Part shown: positions 27,592 through 35,828 of the stretch, piece by piece
Layout of the letters: each line of letters begins with the position of its first letter
How positions within the stretch are numbered: the first letter of the stretch is position 1
Origin: Nocardia altamirensis NBRC 108246
Lineage (GTDB): Bacteria > Actinomycetota > Actinomycetes > Mycobacteriales > Mycobacteriaceae
NCBI RefSeq assembly: GCF_001612685.1
Contig: NZ_BDAY01000100.1
Coordinates: forward strand, 1 to 41,876
Reading direction: 5' to 3'
DNA length: 41,876 nt
Program-made: the position numbers and the translations under genes
The notes under the pieces: generated by a model
What the model saw: only the letters and a program-made list of their open reading frames with translations
Databases searched by the model: none
What the model was told of the DNA's origin: nothing

Positions 27592-28542
27592 ATGTCGGTC
27601 GATATCGAGCCCCCCGTCGCCGCGATGGCCCGCGCCTGGGCCCGGGCGGTGTGCGCCGAGCCGGGTTCCGGCGCGTCGCCACAACAGCTGGAACCGGTAC
27701 TGATCGAGATCGTCGAGCGCCTACTCACGCTAGCCAGGTCCGAGCCCTTCCCGGTGCCGGAGGCACGCGGACTCGGGGCTCGGCTCGCCGAGGCGCCGTT
27801 CGACCGGATCCGGATGCTCGCGCAAGCCACTCGCTGGCTGCTCGGCTTCCCCTCCGGTGCGCCCGGTTCGCTGGTCGCCACCCGCTGGCCGTTCGTCGCC
27901 AGCCAAGCCATCGACAGCTATGCGCAGGCGCTGCAGGAGCGCGCGCTGGCACAGCAGGAGCAGAACCTTTCGGCCAAGGTGTCGTTGCGCGTGCAGGAGA
28001 TCGCCGCGCTGCAGCATCGGCTGCGGCACGAGGCCACCCACGACGCGCTCACCGACCTCGCCAACCGGACGCTGCTGCAGGACCGGGTGCGGTTGATGTC
28101 GACCGACCCGAACCGCGGCGTCGGCCTGCTGCTGATCGACCTGGACCGGTTCAAGCAGATCAACGACGGCTACGGGCATGCGATCGGCGACGAGGTGCTC
28201 GTCGAGCTGGCCAACCGGCTGCGCGAGGTGTGCCCGCCCGACACGGTCATCTGTCGTTACGGCGGTGACGAATTCGTGCTTGCCGTCAACCCGCCGCACA
28301 ACACGGTCGGCGACCTCGCCCACAGCATCGTTTCCGCACTGCGCGACCCGGTCTGGTCGACGGCGGGCCCGGTGCCGGTCTCCGCGAGCGTCGGCACCGC
28401 CTACTGCCCACCCGGCAGCTCCTGCGACTTCAGCGACCTGCTTCGCCGCGCCGACCGCGCAATGTACTCGGCGAAGACAGCGGGCGGCCGACGCTTCGCC
28501 CTCGCCGACGAACCGGAGATCGACACGGCCGTCGCAGGCTGA
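27592..28542 (+). CDS. GGDEF-domain diguanylate cyclase
   Basis: A protein of about 316 residues from the ATG at 27592 (GTG at 27583 is possible). Residues 1-125 form an all-helical sensor-like region without a known motif; residues about 126-145 (EQNLSAKVSLRVQEIAALQ) look like a coiled-coil linker. The GGDEF domain begins ATHDALTDLANRTLLQDRV and has the intact active site RYGGDEF (residues 222-228), so it should make cyclic di-GMP from GTP. The inhibitory RxxD site just before it reads PPDT, so product feedback is probably weak or absent. No EAL domain is fused. It lies alone between the gene-poor stretch and a palindrome shared with another locus. Confidence 0.9.
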   Translation: MSVDIEPPVAAMARAWARAVCAEPGSGASPQQLEPVLIEIVERLLTLARSEPFPVPEARGLGARLAEAPFDRIRMLAQATRWLLGFPSGAPGSLVATRWPFVASQAIDSYAQALQERALAQQEQNLSAKVSLRVQEIAALQHRLRHEATHDALTDLANRTLLQDRVRLMSTDPNRGVGLLLIDLDRFKQINDGYGHAIGDEVLVELANRLREVCPPDTVICRYGGDEFVLAVNPPHNTVGDLAHSIVSALRDPVWSTAGPVPVSASVGTAYCPPGSSCDFSDLLRRADRAMYSAKTAGGRRFALADEPEIDTAVAG

Positions 28543-28693
28543 GGAAGCGTCGACAGACACCGCGCTGAGCGGCTCAGCGACGAGTCACGTTGAGCGACGG
28601 CACGAGTCGGGCCGACGGTTAGCCGTCGGCAGGCGGTGTTCCAGTGCAGCTGACGGTGCCGCTGCATGCCGAGCGCCCACGGGCGATGTTTCT

Positions 28694-28756
28694 GATCGAG
28701 GGGGTACTGGTGCAGGTGGCTTCTCGGGCGATGCCTGCACCAGTACCCCCTCGATC
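28694..28756. repeat. 23-bp perfect inverted repeat, palindrome family copy B
   Basis: Arms 28694-28716 and 28734-28756 pair perfectly around a 17-nt loop. The arm starts GATCGAGGGGGTACTGGTG and resembles copy A at 17746. It sits between the convergent cyclase and nei-type genes, 30 nt from the nei stop, and could terminate both. Confidence 0.8.
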
Positions 28757-28786
28757 GTGAGGCCGGGCTTAGGTGGGGCTGCGGGG

Positions 28787-29599
28787 CTAGTCGGGTTGGC
28801 AGGTGGGGCACCAGAAGAGGTTTCGGGCGTCCATGACTGCGTGGGTGATAGGGGTGCCGCAGACGCGGCATGGTTCGCCTTGGCGGCGGTAGACGTAGGT
28901 GCGGGGGCGGTCGGGGGCGTATGAGGGTGCGCCGTGATCGTCCTCGGGGCGGACCACGACCATCTTGCCGACGCGCACACCGACTTTCATCAGTGCGACG
29001 AGATCCGCCCACATGGCGTCCCATTCGTCGGCGGACAGTCCGGTGCCGAGGCGGTACGGCGAAACCTGGTGCCGGAACAGCACTTCCGCCCGGTACACGT
29101 TGCCGACGCCCGCGAGCACCGACTGATCCATCAGCAGCGCGCCGATCGGCCTGCGTGAGCGGTGCAGGCGCTGCCAGGCGCGGTCGCGGTCGGCGCCGCG
29201 GCGCAGCGGGTCGGGACCGAGCCGGTCGGTCAGCGCGGAAACCTCTGGCGCGACCAGCACTTCACAGGCGGTCGGCCCGCGCAGGTCGGTGCCGAAGCCG
29301 GGTTGCCCGTCCGGCGCACCGAGGATGCGCATCCTGACCTGGCCGACGGGTTCGCCCATCGGCAGCTCGGACTCGGTGAACTTGCCGTAGAGGCCGAGGT
29401 GCACGTGCACGACCAGACCCGAGTCGTAGTGGTGCAGTAGATGTTTGCCCCATGCTTCGGCGCGCGTCAGCAACTGTCCGTCGACGCGCGCCGCACCGGC
29501 GGCGAACTTGCCCTGCGGGCTCGACACGCGCACCACACCGCCCGCGAGGCGCTGCTGATGCAGCCTCGCGAGCCGGTGCAGCGTATGACCTTCTGGCAC
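28787..29599 (-). CDS. Fpg/Nei family DNA glycosylase (Rv2464c-like)
   Basis: A 270-residue base-excision repair enzyme. It begins VPEGHTLHRLARLH from a GTG start; after Met removal Pro2 is the catalytic nucleophile and Glu3 the partner. The helix-two-turn-helix is LLMDQSVLAGVGNVYRAEVLF (positions about 155-175) and the C-terminal zinc finger is CRVCG...CPTC. PEGHTLHR is typical of the Nei rather than Fpg branch, acting on oxidised pyrimidines. It is the second gene after rpiB with a 16-nt gap, the same pairing as Rv2465c-Rv2464c in mycobacteria. Confidence 0.92.
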   Translation of the reverse strand: MPEGHTLHRLARLHQQRLAGGVVRVSSPQGKFAAGAARVDGQLLTRAEAWGKHLLHHYDSGLVVHVHLGLYGKFTESELPMGEPVGQVRMRILGAPDGQPGFGTDLRGPTACEVLVAPEVSALTDRLGPDPLRRGADRDRAWQRLHRSRRPIGALLMDQSVLAGVGNVYRAEVLFRHQVSPYRLGTGLSADEWDAMWADLVALMKVGVRVGKMVVVRPEDDHGAPSYAPDRPRTYVYRRQGEPCRVCGTPITHAVMDARNLFWCPTCQPD

Positions 29600-29615
29600 G
29601 GACGGATACGCGCGA

Positions 29616-30089
29616 TCAGTACGCGGGAACCGCCGGAGCCTCGCCGGACTTCTCGTAGTCGGCCAGGATGTCGATGCGCCGCTGGTGCCGCGCCTCCTCC
29701 GACCACGGGGTCGAGACGAACGCGTCGACGATGGCGAGCGCCTCCTCGGTGGAGTGCATGCGGCCGCCGATGCCTGCCAGCTGCGCGTTGTTGTGCTGAC
29801 GCGCCAGCTTGGCGGTCTCCACGCTCCAGGTCAGCGCGCAGCGGGCGCCGGGCACCTTGTTCGCGGCGATCTGTTCACCGTTGCCGCTGCCGCCGAAGAC
29901 CAGCCCGAGGCTGCCGGGGTCGGCGACGGTGCGGCGGGCGGCCTCGATGCAGAAGGCCGGGTAGTCGTCGAGCGCGTCGTATTCGAGCGCGCCGCAGTCG
30001 ACCACTTCGTGGCCCGCCTTTTCCAGATGATCCTTGACGTGGTTCTTGAGTTCGAAACCGGCATGGTCGGCACCGAGGTATACGCGCAT
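29616..30089 (-). CDS. rpiB: Ribose-5-phosphate isomerase B
   Basis: A 157-residue RpiB/LacAB-fold enzyme interconverting ribose-5-phosphate and ribulose-5-phosphate. It begins MRVYLGADHAGFELK with the GADHAG phosphate-binding segment. In the active-site loop the sequence is GGSGNGEQ with Glu72 where enterobacterial enzymes have Cys in CGTGIG. This matches the actinobacterial subtype in which Glu is the catalytic base, as known for M. tuberculosis. An ATG three codons upstream (30098) is an alternative start. It leads the rpiB-nei operon and is divergent from the M48 protease gene. Confidence 0.94.
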   Translation of the reverse strand: MRVYLGADHAGFELKNHVKDHLEKAGHEVVDCGALEYDALDDYPAFCIEAARRTVADPGSLGLVFGGSGNGEQIAANKVPGARCALTWSVETAKLARQHNNAQLAGIGGRMHSTEEALAIVDAFVSTPWSEEARHQRRIDILADYEKSGEAPAVPAY

Positions 30090-30266
30090 GGCAGGCATTC
30101 TGTCAGGCCGGTTCCTGGCCAGGCACGAAGGGGCATACGACCCCATTAACGCCGGGGACCGCTTCCGCGAATCGAGAAGTACGCCTGGCACGTCCGGGAC
30201 CATCAGGATCCCGACGCATCGCCGTGGCGCCGCTCCCCTCACCCGCATCTGAATAGAGTTCATCTC

Positions 30267-31343
30267 ATGCAGCCGCACGAACCCCAACCGCCCCATCAGT
30301 CGGGCCCGCACGCCGATCCGACTGCCCAGGGAGGGTGGGCGCAGCCGCAGGACGCGTCTGCCGCGTCCTTCCCGCCGCCCTACCCGCAGGCGCCCTATGG
30401 CGCCTATCCTGGCGCGCCCGTCCCGCCTGTGGTGCCGCCGCAGCAGCAGCCGCGCGGGCTTTCGCCTTTCGGGATGCCCGCCAGGCACAACTGGGAGATC
30501 CCGATGCTCGTCGTCGTGGTCATGTTGACCAGCGTCGCGTATCTGATCGCGGTGCTGCTCTTGGCTTTCGGCAGCTTCGATCAGTATGTGTTGTTGCTGG
30601 TGTCCGCGCCGGTGGTGCTCTGGTTCGGCCGTGGCATCACCTATTCGACGCAGCGGGTCAACGGCGTGAAGATGTCGCCGACGCAGTTTCCGGAGGGCTA
30701 CCAGATGGTGGTGGAGGCGGCCGCCCGGTTCGGCATGACCACGGTGCCTGACGCGTATGTGGTGCTCGGCAACGGCCAGATCAACGCGTTCGCCAGCGGG
30801 CACGGCTTCCGCCGTTACGTGGCGGTCTACAGCGATCTGTTCGAGATCGGCGGCGCCGCACGCGAACCCGATGCGCTGGCGTTCATCATCGGCCACGAGG
30901 TCGGTCACATCGCGGCGGGTCACACCTCGTACTGGCGGCAGCTCGGCATGTTCCTGGTGCCGTTCCTGCCGATCATCGGCAGCTCGCTGATTCGCGCGCA
31001 GGAGTACACCGCCGACAATCACGGCTTCTGCAATCGGCATGTCGGCGCACCTGCCGCGATGGGCACGCTGGCCGCGGGCAAGTACATGAACACGCTCGTC
31101 GGCTTCGACGAGATGGCCGACCGCGCGGCAGAGGAGAAGGGCTTCTTCGTCTGGGTGGTCAACGCCATGTCGTCGCACCCGGTGCTGACCTGGCGGATGT
31201 GGGCGCTGCGGGACCGCAGCGCGCACGGCAGGCTGTGGCTGCGTCCCAGCCCGCCCGCCGGACCTGGCGTGCCAGCGCCGGGCGGCTATCCGAGCTCGGC
31301 CGGGCAGACGCCCGCACTGCCGCCCAAACCCGTTCAGTTCTGA
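30267..31343 (+). CDS. M48 family membrane metalloprotease with a Pro-rich N terminus
   Basis: A 358-residue protein. Residues 1-70 are rich in Pro, Gln and Tyr and disordered; two helices follow (MLVVVVMLTSVAYLIAVLLLAF, residues 80-101, and about 106-121). The M48 zinc site is HEVGH (His210, Glu211, His214) with the third ligand Glu246 in RAQEYTADNHG. It resembles HtpX-type quality-control proteases that cleave membrane proteins, with the catalytic face toward the cytoplasm. The long Pro-rich leader is typical of actinobacterial membrane proteins. A second Pro-rich tail (PPAGPGVPAPGGYPS) ends the protein. It is convergent with the CPWC oxidoreductase. Confidence 0.88.
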   Translation: MQPHEPQPPHQSGPHADPTAQGGWAQPQDASAASFPPPYPQAPYGAYPGAPVPPVVPPQQQPRGLSPFGMPARHNWEIPMLVVVVMLTSVAYLIAVLLLAFGSFDQYVLLLVSAPVVLWFGRGITYSTQRVNGVKMSPTQFPEGYQMVVEAAARFGMTTVPDAYVVLGNGQINAFASGHGFRRYVAVYSDLFEIGGAAREPDALAFIIGHEVGHIAAGHTSYWRQLGMFLVPFLPIIGSSLIRAQEYTADNHGFCNRHVGAPAAMGTLAAGKYMNTLVGFDEMADRAAEEKGFFVWVVNAMSSHPVLTWRMWALRDRSAHGRLWLRPSPPAGPGVPAPGGYPSSAGQTPALPPKPVQF

Positions 31344-31350
31344 GCTGGCC

Positions 31351-31379
31351 GCATGCCGCGGGTTCGCCCCGCGGCATGC
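31351..31379. terminator. Bidirectional 12-bp hairpin terminator
   Basis: Perfect arms 31351-31362 and 31368-31379 (GCATGCCGCGGG and its complement) around loop TTCGC, between the convergent M48 protease and CPWC oxidoreductase genes. Confidence 0.8.
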
Positions 31380-31389
31380 CTGCGCGCGC

Positions 31390-32037
31390 TCAGTCGAATT
31401 CCGGTTCCTCGGTGCGGGTCCGCTTGAGCTCGAAGAAGTGCGGGTAGTCGGCCAGCGTGACCGAGGCGTCCCACAGCTTGCCCGCCTGCTCGCCGCGCGG
31501 GATGCGGGACAGCACCGGGCCGAAGAACGCGGTGCCGTTGATGTGGATCGTCGGCGTGCCGACGTCGGTGCCGACCTTGTCCATGCCCTCGTGGTGGCTC
31601 TTGCGCAGCGCCTCGTCGTAGTCGGTGCTTTCGGCGGCCGCGGCCAGCTCGGCGGGCAGGCCGACCTCGGCGAGCGAATCGGCGATCACCGCGACGAGGG
31701 ATTCCGTGCGCGAGTCGCGCTTGTACTCGTCGCGGCGGTTGTGGATACGGGTGCCCATCGCGGTGTAGAGCGGCGACAGCACCTTCTCGCCGTGCTGTTG
31801 CGCGGCGGCGATGGCGACCCGCACCGGACCCCAGCCGCTGGCCAGCAGGTCCTTGTACCCCGGGTGCAGGTCTGCCTTGTCCTCGTTCAGCACAGCCAGG
31901 CTCATCACGTGGAAGCGAACCTCGATGTCGCGGACCTGCTCGACTTCGAGGATCCAGCGGGAGGTGATCCAACACCAGGGGCACAGTGGGTCGAACCAGA
32001 AATCGGCGACATCTTTGGCGGAACCGGCATCACTCAC
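31390..32037 (-). CDS. Mycothiol-dependent DsbA-fold oxidoreductase (Rv2466c-like)
   Basis: A 215-residue thioredoxin-fold protein of the DsbA/FrnE-like group with active site CPWC (Cys19 and Cys22) in FWFDPLCPWCWITSRW. The cis-Pro loop is GTPTIHING near residue 168. No signal peptide is present, so it acts in the cytoplasm. In M. tuberculosis the homologue Rv2466c is a mycothiol-dependent reductase (mrx-2) with the same Cys19/Cys22 numbering, which activates nitro-compounds and is induced by oxidative stress. It starts at GTG 32037 after GAGAGGACC. It is divergent from the FAD reductase over 181 nt. Confidence 0.9.
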   Translation of the reverse strand: MSDAGSAKDVADFWFDPLCPWCWITSRWILEVEQVRDIEVRFHVMSLAVLNEDKADLHPGYKDLLASGWGPVRVAIAAAQQHGEKVLSPLYTAMGTRIHNRRDEYKRDSRTESLVAVIADSLAEVGLPAELAAAAESTDYDEALRKSHHEGMDKVGTDVGTPTIHINGTAFFGPVLSRIPRGEQAGKLWDASVTLADYPHFFELKRTRTEEPEFD

Positions 32038-32218
32038 GGTAGGTCCTCTCGAAAGACATGATCAGTGGGCGGCGCGCACTTTTCGCCGCTCTACCGAGCA
32101 ACCACGCGAACGGCCGATTCGTTCCCGTCCGGTGGACGCGTTTTCGGGAGATGCCGCCGCCGCCCCCAGTAGGGTTGGCCACCAGGAGTCCGGTTACCTC
32201 TCGAACAAGGAGTCCGCC

Positions 32219-33454
32219 ATGAGCTCGGATCAACATTTCGTTATCGTCGGCGGCGGACTTGCCGCGGCGAAGCTAGCGGAAGCATTGCGCGCCAACGACT
32301 TTCCTGGAACGGTGACGCTGGTCGGCAAGGAGGAGTGGCTGCCTTACGAGCGCCCACCCTTGTCCAAGGAACATCTGGCAGGCAAGAAGCAGCTCCCCGA
32401 ATTCACCGTCGAACCGCGCCAGTGGTACCGGGACCATCACATCGAGGTACAGGTCGGCACGACCGTCGAGGGACTCGACCGGGCCGCGAAGACGATCTCG
32501 CTGCCCGACGGATCCACGATCTCCTACGACAAGCTGGCGCTTGCCACCGGTTCGACGCCGCGCACGCTGTCGATACCCGGCGCCGATGCGCCGAACGTGT
32601 ACACGCTGCGGACCATCGAGGATTCCGACACCCTGGTGGAGCTGTTCGGCAGCGCGGCGCAGCGGATCGTGATCATCGGGGCAGGCTGGATCGGCATGGA
32701 GGTCGCCTCGGCGGCGCGGAATGCGGGCGTCGAGGTGACCATCGTCGAAACCGCGAAGCATCCGCTGCTCGGCGCGCTCGGGCCGGAGATGGGTGACGTG
32801 TTCGCCGACCTGCACCGCGCGCACGGTGTCGATCTGCGGCTCGGCGCTCAGGTCACCGAGATCACCACGAAGGAAGGGATCGGGACCGCGCTGGCCACCG
32901 GCGTGAAGCTCGGCGACGGCACCGTCGTCGAGGCGCAGGCGGTGCTGGTCGCGGTCGGCGCCAGCCCGAACATCGGGCTGGCCGCTGACGCCGGGCTCGC
33001 CGTCGACGGCGGCGTGCTCGTCGACGAGCACCTACGGACGAGCGATCCGGACATCGTCGCCGTCGGTGACATTGCGGAACAACAGCATCCGGTGCTCGGT
33101 CGCCGAATTCGGGTGGAGCACTGGGCGAACGCGCTCAACCAGCCTGCTGTCGCGGCCGCGACCATGCTCGGGAAGAACGCGAGTTACGACCGGCTGCCCT
33201 ACTTCTTCACCGACCAGTACGACCTGGGCATGGAGTACACCGGCTACGCGGCGCCCGGCGAGTACGACCGAGTGGTGACGCGTGGTGATGTGGCGGGCCG
33301 CGAGTTCGTCGCGTTCTGGCTCGACGCGGACAACCGGGTGCTTGCGGGTATGAACGTGAATGTGTGGGACGTGACCGACCGGATCAAGGAGCTGATCCTG
33401 GCAGGAGAGCCCGTCGACCCGGATCGCTTGGCCGACACGTCGATTCCGCTGTGA
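32219..33454 (+). CDS. FAD-dependent ferredoxin/rubredoxin reductase-like oxidoreductase
   Basis: A 411-residue flavoprotein with the two-dinucleotide-binding layout. The FAD-binding VIVGGGLAAAKLAEAL (residues 7-22) is followed by LVGKEEWLPYERPPLSKEHL, a typical reductase motif, the NAD(P) motif IIGAGWIGMEVASAARNAG (about 155-173) and TSDPDIVAVGDIAE near 280 for the flavin. The C-terminal reductase_C domain (WFWLDADNRVLAG-type stretch) closes it. It probably passes electrons from NAD(P)H to a ferredoxin or P450 system; no partner ferredoxin is next to it. The ATG has an excellent AAGGAG ribosome binding site. Confidence 0.92.
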   Translation: MSSDQHFVIVGGGLAAAKLAEALRANDFPGTVTLVGKEEWLPYERPPLSKEHLAGKKQLPEFTVEPRQWYRDHHIEVQVGTTVEGLDRAAKTISLPDGSTISYDKLALATGSTPRTLSIPGADAPNVYTLRTIEDSDTLVELFGSAAQRIVIIGAGWIGMEVASAARNAGVEVTIVETAKHPLLGALGPEMGDVFADLHRAHGVDLRLGAQVTEITTKEGIGTALATGVKLGDGTVVEAQAVLVAVGASPNIGLAADAGLAVDGGVLVDEHLRTSDPDIVAVGDIAEQQHPVLGRRIRVEHWANALNQPAVAAATMLGKNASYDRLPYFFTDQYDLGMEYTGYAAPGEYDRVVTRGDVAGREFVAFWLDADNRVLAGMNVNVWDVTDRIKELILAGEPVDPDRLADTSIPL

Positions 33455-33560
33455 CGCGGTTCACCGGGCACGATGTGTCGAAACCGCGCGCTCGGTTCCG
33501 ACCTCATCGCGAGCGCGCCACCCTGGCGCACCGATCGGCGGTAGCCGGAGAGAAGTTCCG

Positions 33561-33965
33561 ATGAAGTACATGCTGCTCAAGACCTACACCACCACCCCTG
33601 CGTTCTGCGACACTCCGATTGCGGAATGGTCCCCCGAAGAAATCCAGGCGCACATAGACTTTCAACGCGCCCTCGGCGAGCAATTGGCCAAGTCGGGCGA
33701 GCTGGTCGACGCGCAAGGGCTCGCCGGTCCCGAGGAAGCCCGCATCGTCAGCTCCGACGGCCGCTCGGCGCCGGTGGTGACGGATGGACCATTCCCCGAG
33801 ACGAAGGAATTTCTGGCCGGGTACTGGATCGTCGACGTGGAAAGCCCGGAACGGGCCTACGAGATCGCCGGGCAGGCCTCGGCGGCACCGGGGCCGGGTG
33901 GCAAGCCGATAGGCGAATACATCGAAGTGCGGTTGGTGCAATGCGCCCCAGCCACTGACCAGTGA
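33561..33965 (+). CDS. YCII/DGPF-domain protein, partner of the ECF42 sigma factor
   Basis: A 134-residue YCII-fold protein with the motif VVTDGPFPETKEFLAGYWIVDV (DGPF at about residues 75-78) that names the DGPF family. These proteins are small dimeric alpha-beta barrels without a clear catalytic assignment, sometimes used as redox or ligand sensors. The ATG follows GGAGAGAAG. Its stop overlaps the sigma factor start by 4 nt (GTGA), the standard arrangement of ECF group 42, where the DGPF protein is a member of the regulon and the C-terminal domain of the sigma factor sets its activity. Confidence 0.88.
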   Translation: MKYMLLKTYTTTPAFCDTPIAEWSPEEIQAHIDFQRALGEQLAKSGELVDAQGLAGPEEARIVSSDGRSAPVVTDGPFPETKEFLAGYWIVDVESPERAYEIAGQASAAPGPGGKPIGEYIEVRLVQCAPATDQ

Positions 33966-35206
33966 GCAACCGGCGAGTGGTGCCCGACGACACACCGCTC
34001 CCGGCGAGGGCCGAGGACCTGTTGCGCGAGTTGGCGCCGCAGGTCCTCGGTGCGTTGGTCCGTCGTTTCGGTGATTTCGACACCGCCGAGGACGCTGTGC
34101 AGGAGGCGTTGCTCGCTGCGGCGACCCAGTGGCCGGTCGAAGGGCTGCCGGACAATCCGCGTGGTTGGCTCATGCAGGTGGCGCAGCGCCGGATGGCGGA
34201 CGCGGTGCGCGCCGAGGTCGCGCGGCGGCGCAGGGAGACAACGGCATTCGATCGCGACGTGCCTGATGCGATGCCGGTCGACCAGGACGACACGCTCGCC
34301 ATGTTCTTTCTCTGCTGCCATCCCGCGTTGTCTTCGGCCAGCGCGATCGCGTTGACCTTGCGCGCGGTCGGTGGGCTCGGCACGGCGGAGATCGCGCACG
34401 CCTTCTTGCTGCCGGAAACGACCATGGCGCAGCGGATCACGCGGGCGAAGAAGAAGCTGGCGACACTGGACCGGCCGTTCGCGGGGATCGACGAGCTCTC
34501 GCGAAGCGAGCGACTCGGCACCGTCCTGCACGTGCTCTATCTGATCTTCACCGAGGGCAGCACGAGCACCGCCGGTCCTGATCTGCATCGTGTCGATCTG
34601 TCCACCGAGGCAATTCGTTTGGCCCGCGCCGTGCATCGGCTGCTACCTGACCACACCGAGGTCACCGGCCTGCTCGCGCTCATGCTGCTCACCGATGCCC
34701 GCCGTGCCGCCCGCACCGGTGCGCACGGTGAACTGATTCCGCTCGCCGAGCAGAACCGCGCGCGGTGGGACCGCACGCAGATCACCGAGGGTGTCCGGTT
34801 GACGACCAGCACTCTCGCCCAAGGACTTTCCGGCCCCTACCAGATCCAGGCGGCCATCGCCGTCCTGCACGCTCAGGCGGTCCGAGCCGAAGACACCGAC
34901 TGGTCCAAGATCCTCGATCTCTACCTGCTTCTCGAAAAATTCGCCGACAACCCGATCGTCACCCTCAACCGGGCGGTGGCCACCGCCATGGTGCACGGGC
35001 CCGCCGCTGGCCTCGCGCTCGCCGCCACCCTGGACGACCAACTCTCGACCAACCACCGCCTGGACGCCGTGCGCGGCCATCTCCATGAAATGGCAGGCGA
35101 TTTCCCCGCCGCCATCGCCCACTACACCGCCGCTGCGGCCCGCACCCCGAGCTCGCCGGAAAACCACTACCTCACCCTCCGCGCCGCCCGCCTCCGTCAC
35201 TCCTAG
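33962..35206 (+). CDS. ECF42-type RNA polymerase sigma factor with C-terminal TPR-like domain
   Basis: A 414-residue extracytoplasmic-function sigma factor starting at GTG 33962. Region 2 is DFDTAEDAVQEALLAAATQWPVEGLPDNPRGWL; region 4 is LGTAEIAHAFLLPETTMAQRITRAKKKL (about 140-168). The final 240 residues (DUF6596 plus TPR-like repeats: LYLIFTEGS, LDLYLLLEKFADNPIVTLNRAVA, GDFPAAIAHYTAAAARTP) distinguish group ECF42. No anti-sigma gene is adjacent. In that group the C-terminal extension is needed for activity. It is co-translated with the DGPF protein, and a NUDIX gene follows after 10 nt. Confidence 0.92.
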   Translation: MSNRRVVPDDTPLPARAEDLLRELAPQVLGALVRRFGDFDTAEDAVQEALLAAATQWPVEGLPDNPRGWLMQVAQRRMADAVRAEVARRRRETTAFDRDVPDAMPVDQDDTLAMFFLCCHPALSSASAIALTLRAVGGLGTAEIAHAFLLPETTMAQRITRAKKKLATLDRPFAGIDELSRSERLGTVLHVLYLIFTEGSTSTAGPDLHRVDLSTEAIRLARAVHRLLPDHTEVTGLLALMLLTDARRAARTGAHGELIPLAEQNRARWDRTQITEGVRLTTSTLAQGLSGPYQIQAAIAVLHAQAVRAEDTDWSKILDLYLLLEKFADNPIVTLNRAVATAMVHGPAAGLALAATLDDQLSTNHRLDAVRGHLHEMAGDFPAAIAHYTAAAARTPSSPENHYLTLRAARLRHS

Positions 35207-35216
35207 ACTGCGTGGG

Positions 35217-35702
35217 GTGACGGACAAGTACAGCGCGGGCGTGTTGCTGTTCCGCCGGACCGCAGGCCGGCCCGAGGTGCTCCTGGGCCACATGGGCGGA
35301 CCGTTCTGGGCCAAGAAGGACGACGGCGCGTGGTCGATACCGAAGGGCGAATACGAACCGGACCTCGAAGACGCCCAAGCCGCGGCCAGCCGCGAATTCC
35401 ATGAGGAACTGGGCCTTTTCGTCCCGCCCGGCGACTGGATTCCCCTCGGCGACGTCCGCTACGGCAGCGGCAAAGGCAAGAAGAACCTCACCGTCTGGGC
35501 TCTCGAAGGCGACCTCGATCCCACCGCCATTGTCCCGGGCACCTTCGAGATGGAATGGCCCCCGCGCTCCGGCAAGACCGCCAGCTTTCCCGAAATAGAC
35601 CGTGCCGCCTGGTTCGACCTTCCCACTGCCACCGCCAAACTCAGCACCGGCCAACGCCCCTACCTGGACCGCCTGTCCGAACACCTGGCCCAGCAAACCT
35701 GA
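35217..35702 (+). CDS. NUDIX hydrolase
   Basis: A 161-residue NUDIX protein from a GTG start (VTDKYSAGVLLF). The box reads PKGEYEPDLEDAQAAASREFHEELGL: Gly44, Glu51, Arg59-Glu60, Glu63-Glu64 and Gly66. The spacing GX6E is one residue longer than the classic GX5E, while EX7REUXEEXGU is kept. Such proteins hydrolyse nucleoside diphosphates linked to other groups. It follows the sigma factor by only 10 nt in the same direction, so it is probably in the YCII-ECF42 unit. The substrate is not fixed. Confidence 0.88.
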   Translation: MTDKYSAGVLLFRRTAGRPEVLLGHMGGPFWAKKDDGAWSIPKGEYEPDLEDAQAAASREFHEELGLFVPPGDWIPLGDVRYGSGKGKKNLTVWALEGDLDPTAIVPGTFEMEWPPRSGKTASFPEIDRAAWFDLPTATAKLSTGQRPYLDRLSEHLAQQT

Positions 35703-35787
35703 CGGCGTGGGACTAGTGGATTCATTGCGCGCAGCGGCTCAGCGGCCCGAGACGACGTCCGCGGTTGCGCGAAGCTATACCGTACAA

Positions 35788-35809
35788 TCGTACTAAGAAC
35801 GCTCGTACT
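35788..35809. promoter_or_regulatory. Paired TCGTACT motifs upstream of tam
   Basis: TCGTACT occurs at 35788-35794 and 35803-35809, 20-41 nt before the tam ATG, within the partly palindromic CGTACAATCGTACT. The same heptamer lies just before the TetR start (37248-37254), so it is a candidate operator for that repressor. Confidence 0.4.
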
Positions 35810-35828
35810 GTTTGGCGAGGAGGGTCAG

